Shown here piece by piece: positions 43,943 through 54,957 of a DNA stretch of 64,000 nt. A program made the translations under genes and the position numbers. Each line of letters starts with the position of its first letter. Within the stretch, counting starts at the first letter, position 1. The notes beneath the pieces are model-generated. The model was not told the DNA's origin. It ran no database searches and saw only the letters and a program-made list of their open reading frames with translations. This DNA comes from Camillea tinctor (lineage: Eukaryota; Ascomycota; Sordariomycetes; Xylariales; Xylariaceae): assembly GCA_022578605.1 (NCBI GenBank), contig MU394086.1, forward strand, positions 62,001-126,000, given 5' to 3'.

Positions 43943-46137
43943 TGTGGTGTGTTTATCGATTTCCCCCTCCCTCTTGCCTTCTTCTATGCTTCCAGTGGAG
44001 CGTAGAGTATAAAAGTAACCTTGCCTTGTTTGGGTAAGCTTTCTAGGCAAGTAGATCACCAAAACAAATGAAAACTATATATGTATATTATCTGGGCCGC
44101 CTTTGGGGGGTTTTTCTTTCAGACGCCTTTCTTGTCAAGAGGTTTCGGGTCTTAGCCACCTGAGTTAACAGGACACAAAGAAAAGATAGAATGCAGCTCC
44201 TCTCACCTATGTTTTTCTTTTCCCCTTTGCTGAACCTTTCACTTCCTTCCCTCCCCCTCTTCTGGATCGAAAAGGTATAGGTTATGTATGTGGGTGGGTA
44301 TGCGTACGTAGGTTTGATGATGGATGTGGGAAACACAAAGAAAGTAAAAAAAAGGTCGTCGCAGTTTTACACAAGTAGAGATTTCCAGCGATTATGAGAC
44401 CCACGACGACGGGAAAAAAAAAGGGCTAATTTGTCATTTTGACTTGTTGCTCTCCTAAGACTTTGCTGCTATGCTCTTGTCTTACCCGCCCTGTGATATG
44501 TATGTGGTAGTACGTGTGGTGATGCCGTGCTACAAAGCACGAATGCCATGTGGGATTTGCTCTTTAGTGTAAAGATCGTTTCGGGGGAAACGGAGCTCTT
44601 TGGAGCTTTTTGGATGGGGAAGGGGGGGGGGAGTTTATTTTTTTTTGTTTCCCCTTCTGGTCTGTGTATGATCACGAAGGGAAATTGAACCTTGCGTTGT
44701 TCTTTTCTCTCTCGCTCGCTCTCCTAAAGGGGCGGTGGTGTCTTTTCTTCCCTTTTTCTTTCTTGTCTCCCTCCCTCTCTGGTTCGTTCTCTCTGCCCTG
44801 CGTCTTCTCCCTTTTGGGAGAGAGGGCCCCGGAATATTAGAAAATGGCCATGGCTGCGGAGAGGAACTTTGGTTGCGATGGGGGTTGTCCGGTGAAGAGA
44901 GGAGCTCGGGGCAATGGGAATAATTTACTTTTTTTATGAAATTAATGGTTGGTTAAACCTGGGAAAGGTAATCTATTTATTTATTTATTTTTATTTTTAC
45001 TACTGCTATATTTATCTTTCACGCTATTCATTTACTTGTACTATCTTATTTCCCTATTTCTCCTATTCTCCTTCATCCCCGACGACAAGGGCTATATACA
45101 TAGATACAGACAGACACACGATGACCAAAGGAGAAAAGAGAGAGAGAGAGAGAGAGATGACGCTTCAAACGGTTGTGACGTCGTACTGTGTACCTTACCT
45201 TCCGAGAGAGAAGAACCCACCCGTAATACCCGGATTCAAATGATCTACAGCCAAGAAATCTCTTGGCGATCATCCACTCTGAAGGTCTCGAATGGGATGG
45301 AATGTATTACGGTCTCACCTCACATAATGTACGTGAGCGAATCGTACATTTTCCCCATCTGCTTACATATGGCATATACCATGCGTACATATATAACCTA
45401 TATGTGTGCGTATGTGTGTATGTATGTATGAATGGATGAAAATGTGTAGGTTAAGTATAACCCGGATGCGTACACTTGGGTACGTATAAGTGCACAAGAT
45501 GTGCTTAGAAGACAACAGAGCCAAAACCTGAACGTAGCAGCGTACCACGAACAACAAATTTCTGTGCCAGTTCTTTTCGGCTTAGTGGGATTCCAAGAGA
45601 CTTTATTTATATTGCGTCCCATAAGAGACTATTTTCCACGCCGTCTCCTTTTTTTTTTACTCCTAGCTGAGTTATCTACGGATTATATGTGCATAACTGA
45701 AGCTTCTTCCCTCTGCCCCCCTAGTTGTGGAGTGGCGATCTTCTTTTTTGAAGCTATCTCGTTAGCACGTCCATCCTTGTTCGGCCTCGGGCTGTAGTCC
45801 GTCCCAAGGGGTTAAGAGATGGGTGTGTGAGTGTGTGTGGATGGAATGCAACTAAACGTCATATGATCACGGGCACGGGTCTAGACAGCTTTCAATTTGT
45901 TGATGGGCTTCGCTTGCGAATGTTCATCTCGTGATAAATACTATTTTCTTGGGAACAAGGGCCTCTCTGGCCGAAGATAATTGACAGTAGGAATAGTCTA
46001 TACGGACCTCAGCTCATATTATTATGTTACCACCAATACCACATTCATAACCCAGGGGAACCGTATTGAAGGGTCGATAGTCTGGGAAATAACTCTGGTC
46101 ACAGCTCATAGCGTCTCACTACTCTTCTCGCGCTGCT
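43943..46137. other. Intergenic between divergent genes
   Basis: About 2.2 kb upstream of both the tail-anchored protein gene and the potassium channel. It contains CT-rich runs (44700-44815), TTTA repeats near 44970-45000 and a GA run at 45138-45156. No gene is recognised. Confidence 0.55.
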
Positions 46138-49079
46138 ATGTCTAGCCAAGACCAGACATTCCAAATCCAAATCCAAACGCAGACCCAGCCACAGATACAG
46201 GGTCGCCGGAGACAGGGTCCTGACGATACGCCGGTCCCAGAAGAGCAGACATGCGATGAAGAGCAAGACAAGGCGGATGCGATCCGCACAATCGGGTTCC
46301 TGAAGCTTCGCGGCAAGACAGATGACCTGCCTCAGTAAGGCTGACCCCATATATCTAATCCATCTATCTATGTATTCCATCATGTCTTAAACCCGATAAC
46401 GTATTGCGTATCCTTTAAGCTTCGGGCGGCGTTTCTAAGACATTTTTGTGAGAGAAAATTAGGAGCTGGTGGTTCGCATCTACTGCCGTGCCCCTACTAG
46501 CCGCGACCCAAGGCCCGCTCTCGAACGTCCTCTCTATCGCGGCCCTGGTCACCGCGTGGAAGCTCGACCTGCCGAACAACGGCCAGCTGCCCGAGGGTGC
46601 CGACGATAATGGTGTTCCCAACGCAGACCCGAGATGGTGAGTAGATTTAGATCTTCCCAAGTGATGCTTTAGAAAGAGAGAGAGAGAGGAGCAACGAGCC
46701 TAACAGCCTCTCGTAGGGAGCTCGCTCTCAATGGCGTTTCCCTTGCATGCGGATTCGCTGGAAACCTTCTCCTGCTGCTTCACTTTGTCGGCCGCGTGAG
46801 GTATATCGTGGCCCTGCCCCTCTCTATCATCTTCTGGCTCCTGGCCTCTGGAATCGTGAGTGCAACACAACAGCCCCCTCTCCCCCATCTCAAACTCAAA
46901 ACGGCAGGTAAAGGAATGGCCGGCTTAGTTTCTGTAGCTTATTGCGATCACCACGAGTGTAAGCATATACTTCCCGGCGGTTTACCCGGGACAAACATAC
47001 TCTCAGGGGTTCTGGCATGCGGTCTTGGCTTCTATCACGTACATGTTCGGTGCCGTCATGCTGATGGCGAACCTCGTGGGTTATCTTCTCGGGCACTATC
47101 CGCAGAACTTTGTCCTCGATGACGACCAGCGTACGTTGATCCTCCAAACGATGATGTTTTTTATCTGGCTAGCAGGAGGCGCTGCGATCTTCAGCCGCCT
47201 TGAAGGATGGAGTTTCGCTAATGCCCTGTACTACTGTGATGTTGTAAGTCACCTCCCTAGGGAAATGTCGTTCGAAGTGCTGTACTGACAATACTAAGTC
47301 GGTGCTTACTATCGGGTATGGTGATTTTGTGCCCTCTACAGACGCAGCTAGGGGTTTCTTCATCGTCTACGAGTTGATCGGCATCACCCAGCTGGGTCTG
47401 GTCATCAGCCGTATATCACGGTACATGTCAAACATCTCTACAGATAAGGTCATCAAAAGACACCAGGCGCGAGCCAGAGAAGACACCGTCGGAAGGACAG
47501 TTACCAGCGAGAAAGAGCTAAGAGAGCGTTTGGGCTTGCCTCGGAGGCGAAAGACCGGCTCCATCGGTCAGCACATGGCACGGCGGGGCTCAATCGCGAA
47601 GTACGGGAAGTTCAAGGTATCAGGGAACATCGTCACTTTTAAGGGGCATAAAAATCCCGGAGCAGTAGGGGACGATGGCCAAGAGTCCACAGGTTCCAGC
47701 CGAGAAGAAACGCCTGGTAGTCGTGACCAACCGTCGGTCCTCCCTCACCCGCGGCTCCCTCACATAATACAGAGAGACCAGCGGCAGAGACTACTTGTTT
47801 TGAAGGAGGAGAGAGACCGCTTTAATGCCATGCGTGAGATACAAGCGGAGACGAGGCGCTTCAAACAATACTACGCGCTAAGTGTGGCGGCTTTCGCTTT
47901 TGTTTTGCTGTGGTGTGTAGGCGCCCTGGTGTTTATGCTGGCTGAAAAGCGTATGCAGAACCTCAGCTACTTTGACAGCTTCTACTTCTGCTTCGTGACT
48001 CTCTTGACAGTTGGGTGAGTTAGGCCCCTCCTGTTCCCCTCAAACGTTGGTTTTCCTTGCTTATCAGATTCACGTAGTTATGGCGACATGAGCCCCCAGT
48101 CTAATGTTGGGAAGCCCTTCTTTATCGTCTGGTCTTTGATCGCGGTGCCGAGCGTCACTGTCTTGATCCAAGCTATGTCAAACACTGTAGTGGCCGGTTG
48201 GAATACTGCAACGAACACCCTCTTACCCGAACGGGGTTTCCTAAATGCGTTCCTAGACTCGCACCCTAACCATTTATTAACTCGTCTTATTCAACGACGT
48301 CGACAAAAGAAGCGTGTGGATGCTGGATTTCAGGTAAGCATAATTCGGTTATGAGACCACACCAACATTCTTTATGATGACTATTCACGTTCTCGCCTAT
48401 ACTCATGTTATCGGGTAGATCCAAGATCCAGATGAAGAAGGAATGGAAGCCTTAAACAACCCAGATCCATCTAGGGGAGAAAATGCTAGAGAAAACATTG
48501 ATGCTGCTTCTCTATCCCATATTGAGGAAGATGGGTTAAACGAACACCATCTTGCCCGCCAGCTCGCCATAGCAATCCGCTCTGTCGCCCATGACCTACG
48601 AGCTGACCCACCGAAGCAATATAGCTACGCCGAATGGGCGCACTTCACGAAGTTAATCCGGTTCAGTTCCGGAGCTGGGAGAGACGCCGTAGAGATTCGC
48701 GAAGAGGAAGAGGGTTTAGTAGAATGGGACTGGATCGGAGAGGATAGTCCAATGCTTTCTGATTCCACCGAGTCAGAATGGGTGCTTGACCGTCTCTGTG
48801 AGAGTCTGAACAGGTACACAAGACGTAGTAGCAAGAGAGTGAGTGGTTTACTTGCTTCCTCTAGAGAATGCATCGTTCTAATCTATTCAACAGCACGGTA
48901 AAACGCATCTCCGCTTCCCAGGTCGTATACATCCCGCGGCTATTGACGAGGAGGATGAAGATGAACTTGAAGAATTGTCGGAGAAAAGTCCCTTTGGGGA
49001 GGATAAGGCCCAAGAAAAGGCTACCAACTCTGCAGAAAGCCTAACCTCACCAGCTTCCTCGTTGCATAAATTAGAATAA
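46138..49079 (+). CDS. TOK1: TOK-type outward-rectifier potassium channel, 8 TM and 2 pores
   Basis: Eight exons (46138-46334, 46463-46636, 46717-46855, 46938-47243, 47299-48014, 48078-48333, 48419-48838, 48894-49079) join in frame to 797 residues. Membrane segments follow the fungal TOK order. The first begins SWWFASTAVPLLAA. The third is formed across an intron (IIFWLLASGI joined to LIAITTSVSIYF). Two pore loops follow, with filters TIGYGD (residues 276-281) and TVGYGD (509-514, split by the 48015-48077 intron). A long cytosolic linker lies between the pore halves, and the C-terminal tail is acidic. The N-terminus has an alternating QIQTQTQPQIQ stretch. TOK channels sit in the plasma membrane and carry outward K+ current. 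The 46856-46937 intron ends at TTTCTGTAG; earlier AGs give stops. Confidence 0.92.
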
Positions 49080-49945
49080 ACTAGATCACGATTATTCGCA
49101 GCTCATAGATCTGACGGGGGCAATAAAACAGATCTTTTGATGCGCCGCTTCGTCAAGTACATCCTTCAGGCAGTTATGCCGTGACTCTATATTTAACCTG
49201 ATCATGTTCATCTTAAGCGCAAATCTTAAGCCCCGTGGAAATTCAACTCATGTTTTGGTAACGTGCAGTGGCTTTGTAACTCAGGAGCACATTTGCAAGT
49301 CGATCTCTATTATAACTGATTGGTACCCAAACAATCCGAGGATCCTCTTAAGAGCACTTGGCAGTGCGAATCACAACGGCTTCAAGCACTAAGTGCTCAA
49401 CAAACGAATAACTGAATGCTTTAAACACATGATATGCCATGTCTCCATTCAGATGAAAAATAGAGTTGCTCCTGTTTGTTTGGGGGGTTGGGCATTGACT
49501 GATTTTTCGGCACGGCGATCTTGCGGTTTTCGTTGTGTCAGAGAGCGTAGACTGGAGGATGGGATTTGTTAATGCAGGAGGCCCCCTGTCTGGGCACGAT
49601 GGCTCAACGGGCAGGTCTTGGCGTAACATACTTCACCAAGCCTCTTCCCCGTGGGCACGGTTATAAAATGGTATAGCACGATGTAAGGATTAGCTAGGGG
49701 GGAGCTCGACCATATGAGTTTATCTTAAAAGTTTATCTGATGATATCCTAGCTAGTGTTCAAACACGCCACCACTCCTCCAGCTCCTATACGCCATAGAA
49801 CCAACCACAACCTATCCGGCTTCCGAGGAGATCAGGAGTCTTGGTATTGCTATCAAGGATACTATGGTGATAGCTTCATGGGCGGTTCTATATGATGTTC
49901 AAACGCTTCACATGGAAGTCAACCCTAGATGCCAAGCTAAAGGGG
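49080..49945. other. Interval with possible coding remnants
   Basis: No defined gene. A minus-strand frame around 49348-49629 includes FHLNGDMAYHVFKAFSYSF, which might belong to the same decayed gene as the next minus-strand feature. Evidence is weak. Confidence 0.4.
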
Positions 49946-50368
49946 CTACTCGAAGCAACAGAGATGAGGTTTCATAGCTAGAAAAATGTCCTGTTTGCCG
50001 TCGACGGGAAGGTCGAGAGTGTTTCTATTCAGGTCCAAGCAGATATTTCGAGAAGAAATCAAAAGTGTAATCTTGGCATGATCGCCGCACTCCCGGATAG
50101 AGATATAACATGCCTTGATTCCCGTAGAAGAGTAATGCATCCTTAACGGACTCGTTAGATCATCAATCCTTTGCCGCTTCCTGTCCTTATCCTTAGAGGT
50201 AATGCCGTCTTTAATGGAAAATTCTTGGAATCTGTCACTGACAAGCTATAGCTGTGCTCTTTACGTTCGCTTCTTGTCCTCATCTTCTCCGTTTGAAAGT
50301 GAGTCTAATGATAGTAATGCTTCTGCTACATCTTGATGAGATGTGCTAACCTGAACACCAGCGGTCAT
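49946..50368 (-). CDS. Possible short gene or gene fragment, unknown
   Basis: From an ATG at 50368 the minus strand reads MTAGVQVSTSHQDVAEALLS to a GTAAAG at 50264. If 50232-50264 is removed, it continues in frame as FQEFSIKDGITSKDKDRKRQ and on to KQDIFLAMKPHLCCFE, stop at 49946. The joined product is 129 residues. The 33-nt gap would be shorter than any other intron here, so the two halves may instead be separated by a mutation. The second half has a balanced, protein-like composition. No family is recognised. Its start is only 47 nt from the oppositely directed secreted-protein start at 50416, which is suspicious for two functional genes. Confidence 0.3.
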
Positions 50369-50415
50369 ATACTATCTTTATTATATTTTTATAATACTTG
50401 TTTAATAACGGCAAA

Positions 50416-51535
50416 ATGAAGTTCTCTGGAGCACCCCTTTTCGCCGCCCTGGCGTTGACCGTCTCTCTACCTAGCGTCATCGCTGCTAGCAAGGATGCCG
50501 CTGCTTCACAGGCCGAGGAAGCGAAGCTCGCCGATATGGTTGCTGCTGTGCAGGGGGACGTTGCCAAATACGCAGCTGTTGCCAACAACACACAGAACGC
50601 CAACCAAACCAACGCCGAAGACGCCAACGCTGATGACGCGAATGCTGACGAGAACGCCGACGAGAATGCCGACCAAAACGCAGATGAAAACGCAGATGAG
50701 AATGCCGACCAAAACGCCGACGAGAATCAGAACGTTGATGAGAACCAAAATGCTGATGAAAACGCGGACAACAACCAAGATGATCTGAACAACCAGGAGC
50801 TGCAGAATCTCGAGGACAGCCTCAACATCAACATTGATGAGAACGATATCCAGGGTAGCTTGAACCAGAACATCTTGGCACTCATGCTTGCCATGGGTAT
50901 CTGCAACTTCAACATCAACAGCATTGGCGGGCTCAGCGTAGGCAACCAGGTCCAGCTTCTCCTACAGCTCCAGCAATTGCAACAACTCCAGGCTCTCGGC
51001 ATCGTCAACTCGTTCAACATCGCCCAACTCGTGCAGCAAGAAATCCTCCTGAACAACTTCAACTTCAGTATGTTTTCACCGCTAAAAGGTTCTTTGCTTT
51101 TTATTTCATACCAGCTTTGCTAACTAGAAGAAATTACTTACAGACATCCTTAAGCGAAGCATCAACGCATCTGTCAAGCAGGCTTCTCGCAACAAGAAGC
51201 GCACTCTCATGACCAAGCGTGCTTGCGAGAAGGAGCAGCAGCAGCTACAGGAGCAGATCCAGCAACAGCAAGAGCAAGAGCAGCAGGACCAGCAGCAGCA
51301 GCAAGACGAGGCCGACCAAGCCAACGCCGATCAGAACAACGCTGACGAGGCTAACGCTGACGAGGCTAACGCCGATGAGGCTAACGCCGATGAGGCCAAT
51401 GCCGACCAGGCTGAGCAAGACCAGGCTGCTGCTGAAGGAGACGATGCCAATGCTGCTAAGGAGGGTGAAGATGCCGCCGCCGCTGAAGGAGAGGATGCAG
51501 AAGCTGCAGAGGGAGCCAAGGCTGCTGCCAAATAA
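50416..51535 (+). CDS. Secreted Asn/Asp/Gln-rich repeat protein with dibasic cleavage sites
   Basis: Two exons, 50416-51067 and 51144-51535 (76-nt intron, GTATGT donor, TTACAG acceptor), give 347 residues. Residues 1-23 form a clear signal peptide (MKFSGAPLFAALALTVSLPS, then VIAA). Residues about 69-118 are NAD-x repeats of four-residue period. Residues 150-217 are hydrophobic and Leu/Gln/Asn-rich (QLLLQLQQLQQLQALG). Dibasic sites at K221-R222, K236-R237 and K242-R243 then separate a C-terminal part that is Gln-rich and afterwards has ANADE repeats of five-residue period, ending in Ala/Glu. N57, N63 and N225 are possible N-glycosylation sites. The dibasic sites fit Kex2-type processing. There is one cysteine pair at most (C163, C245). 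No family name is known to me; a cell-wall or secreted structural protein is plausible. Confidence 0.8.
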
Positions 51536-54103
51536 GTGCCCCTAGTGCCGGTGTCTGCTCGCTTCTTCCTAAGAGACTGTGTTCTCTCTAGCTCCAGTGG
51601 CTATTCTATTTTATTCACTACGGAGATGTAACTTTTTACTTTATTTTATTATTGGGATCTATGGACATCGCCCCTTGATGGGAGAGGGTGGAAGAGGAAA
51701 ATGGTTTTTTTTTCTGTACCAAATACTAAACGAGAAATGATATCAGGGTCACCGACTCGGGGGAATAATCGGAGTCGAATTGATTTTTTATCAACATATA
51801 TACTGTCCTACGTGCAAATGTTTCTCGGTGATATGTACCTATGCGATGAACTTATTGTATATGCCGGTTTTTGTTATATTTCCTCAGTAAACAACAAAGA
51901 AGGTTAGCTGTTTCATTGCAAGATTGGCTATGACTTAACATACGCGGAGATATTGCACCCCAGATGTTTCTCCATTCCTAGACCAGGGCTTGTACGTTAT
52001 TCTCTATTATCACCGGTGGGAGTGATTGATAGTGGGTTAGGTTCACTCTCTGCGAGGCTCCTGACATTAACACCTGCTGTTTGCAAGAGCTCCTGGCGCC
52101 TTGGAACATGCACCTCATCTCACTTCACATATCATGTGTGCGCGCTTCTATGAATATTAGCCTTGGTTCGTGAGTTCGCTGGGTCTTGGGCATCTGAAGG
52201 TAGTAGTCGCTTATAGCAATCTCCCTTTCCGGCGGATGATCTCTCGGTATGTTTCTCGTCCAATATACCATGAAACACACACATACATAATAAGATGAGA
52301 TTGTTGATATTCGACGACAAGACCGGCGATGTAGGTCATAGCAGACGAGATCTAGAGGGAGGACCTATAATCAGTGTAACCTCCTGGAGTTGTGCTCGGG
52401 CTGGGAACCAGCCAAAAGTTTGGACGGGTTCATCCAACCCATCGTGAGGACAACCCTATCCCATCATCGTAGCCCTCCCTGTCCAAATTGGTCGTGTGCC
52501 GGGAAACCTCAAAGATGCCAAGCTCTGCTTCCAGACACTAGCGTAGTCAAAGACAAGTTTATTTCGTGGGTATGGGTATAATCTGATGGGATGCCAAGAT
52601 TATATCCCCCAGGACGATCAAGGGGATAGGCACGCCTCCACGCCCGGATGCTCAGTGATTCCGCGCAGATGTAACTCAACCGCTGATGAAGGGGGGCTGT
52701 CTTGACGTTATAATAGGAATCCGTATGCTAATGCCTGTCGTGCGTGGAGGCCCGTGTGTATCGCCTCCTCACATCTGTGACAATTCCGATGTGGAGATCA
52801 TGCTGGGAATAAGAATTTTGGGGGGAGCGTGCATGAATCCACCAACCGGCCCCAGAAACTTCCTTACCCAGGCTATGTATGTAACCTCCTACCTAGGGGG
52901 GAAAAGCTTTCTGGAGTATTTCGGTAGTTACCTCACCTTCAGACTACCTTGATTCAATAACTTTGTTTACGTACAAGATGACTCCTCGTATGCAGGGACT
53001 TTGCCCAGAGACTTAGCGGTCAGAATAGTAATTGGCAAATATCAATAATTATCACTTATTTGGGGGCCATAGCTACGGCTCAAAGATACGCCCCATCGAT
53101 TTAAGTCCTAATGAAGAGCTCAAGATGTAACAGTTTATACTCTTGGCTCAATTAAGGTTAAGTCCCCGAACCCTTTCCCCTACATTTGTATGTAGAATAA
53201 TCGATGTATCGATGTATTGATGTCGATATCCCTGTCTAAGTGCGTTGGCACAATACCACACGTGCCTTTGCAGATGTGTATACTCTCCCGTAGCCGTCTA
53301 AGCTGAACTTGGGACGAGAATCTCTTCATCGACGACCCATCAGAACATATGAACAACATACATGTTCCCAAGATAGATACACGGCTAGGTACTGATCACC
53401 CGGATCTTGTTTCTATCACGTCTTCTTGCCACCGCCTATGCTATTATCAGGCTTGCCCTTAGCAAGACTTCCTTCCGGTACATCGAAACGTCACAAACAA
53501 AGCCGTTGACCCCGGATGACGATCAAGCAGAGTGACTAGTCTGGTTTAGTGACAGGACCCTAGCTCACAGCAACAACAACAATCATAACCAAGGTATACT
53601 CCAGCATACGAGGTACTCCTTGCTGCTCAGACCATTGGCATGGCAATCCTATCCTGAGTAAGGTTATCTGAAGTGCCATCAGTCTTGGCAGCCGGTACAG
53701 ACGGCTCTCCCACATCGGCGAGGGGTGCTTCCGCATGTAGCCCAAGACGTCCCACACGACTTGGATGAAAGATGCAGGCACTGGATCCGTCCTAATGGAA
53801 CCCTCCTCCTGGATCTTGATAGTCCGTTACCAGGGCACTCTAGGTATTAGCGTTCTTGTCCACGCAGAGCTATGACTGGCGGTCTTCAGACGACATTCAG
53901 CTTGAGCTTAAACAACCAAACATCATATCCATTCACGACCCCCTGCCACGGCTCGTTTTACCCACAGCACATCCGTCCATCGATACCTGCGTTCTGATAC
54001 GCACCGGATCTCTCCTTCAATGTGGTTCCGGACTGCTTCCTGCCTCCCAGAAAGCTTGGCAACGTTTCCTGCCTCTTGTCAATAGATCATGTCCTCACAT
54101 CAA
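51536..54103. other. Intergenic between two secreted-protein genes
   Basis: About 2.6 kb with no firm gene. A minus-strand stretch at 53560-53826 is open for 89 codons and contains VVWDVLGYMRKHPSPMW and RLYRLPRLMALQITLL. It has no clear start and no recognised family and may be a remnant. The right end is the promoter of the 54472 gene. Confidence 0.45.
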
Positions 54104-54115
54104 CTAATATATAAG
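54104..54115 (+). promoter_or_regulatory. TATA-like element upstream of the 54472 gene
   Basis: TAATATATAAGT lies about 120 nt before the first inferred 5'-UTR intron. Pyrimidine-rich DNA follows it, as is common near transcription starts of strongly expressed fungal genes. Assignment as the TATA box is inference. Confidence 0.4.
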
Positions 54116-54226
54116 TCGGCTTGAGTTGGCTCGAAGGTCAATCTTTTTTTTCGTCCATCACCATCACTCACAAAGACATCTCAAGATCTCCTAACCCACT
54201 CACTCCATCCATTCATTCCTTCAGAG

Positions 54227-54409
54227 GTGAGATCCCAATCAGATCTTCCCCGGGTTTCGAACATCACTAACATCCTCTTCAGCTGTGCTCGTTGTTCGCT
54301 TCACTCTTTTCAATAATCTATCTTTGAACTTTCGAGGTATGTGAAGCAATCAAACAAACAGCCTTGAGCTGTCTCATCGAAACGAAACGAACTAACACAT
54401 CATTCACAG
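54227..54409 (+). other. Two tandem 5'-UTR introns of the 54472 gene
   Basis: Intron A (54227-54282, 56 nt) has a GTGAGA donor, a CACTAAC branch and a TTCAG acceptor. Intron B (54337-54409, 73 nt) has a GTATGT donor, an ACTAAC branch and a CACAG acceptor. Both donors follow GAG and both acceptors are followed by CTGTGCTC, so the two splice contexts look duplicated. No transcript data are available. Confidence 0.6.
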
Positions 54410-54471
54410 CTGTGCTCACGTTACTATTAATTTTTTAATACCTTCCCAACCAGTCCTTACATCCATTCAAA

Positions 54472-54957
54472 ATGAAGGCCTCTACCATCTTCGCCGGCGT
54501 CTTCGCTGCCTTTGCCAGCGCCGCCCCCACTACCACCACCACCACCACTGCCGTCCAGGAGCGCGGAGTCGTTGACCTCGGTGCCTTCAACAACTTCGGC
54601 TTCGCCAACCAGGACTTGCAGTACCTGAACGCCATCAACGGCTTCAACCTCCAGGCGTTTGCTCAGCTGTCTGCCTTCAACAACCTCAACATCGGCAACT
54701 TCCAGTCTCTCTTCGGTGGCAACGTCTTCGACATCAACGCCCTCCTCCAGCTCCAGCAGATTGCTCTGCTCTCTCAGCTGGGCGGCCTCGGCGTCTTCGG
54801 CAACTTCGACCTGTCGAGTGTGCAATTCAACCTCTTCGACCTTGGTCTCATCAACAACATCGGCGGCTTCAACCTCGGCTCCATCATCGATGTCAACCTG
54901 GTCCCCCAGATCCAGACCATCATCCAGCAGACGCAGATCGCCGCTGTCGTCCTATAG
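54472..54957 (+). CDS. Small secreted Asn/Phe/Leu-rich repeat protein
   Basis: Single exon, 161 residues. Signal peptide 1-18 (MKASTIFAGVFAAFASAA) is followed by a Thr run (residues 20-26), then VQERGVVDLG. The mature part has imperfect repeats of a small-residue/Phe-Asn pattern: LGAFNNFGF, LSAFNNLNIGNF, LGVFGNFDL and NNIGGFNLGS. ALLQLQQIALLSQLGG lies between the second and third. There are no cysteines. Codons end almost always in C (AAC, TTC, CTC, GCC), typical of a highly expressed fungal gene. Two 5'-UTR introns and a TATA-like element lie upstream. The LLQLQQ segment resembles that of the 50416 protein, suggesting relationship. Likely a cell-wall or surface structural protein; I know no family name. 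Confidence 0.8.
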   Translation: MKASTIFAGVFAAFASAAPTTTTTTTAVQERGVVDLGAFNNFGFANQDLQYLNAINGFNLQAFAQLSAFNNLNIGNFQSLFGGNVFDINALLQLQQIALLSQLGGLGVFGNFDLSSVQFNLFDLGLINNIGGFNLGSIIDVNLVPQIQTIIQQTQIAAVVL

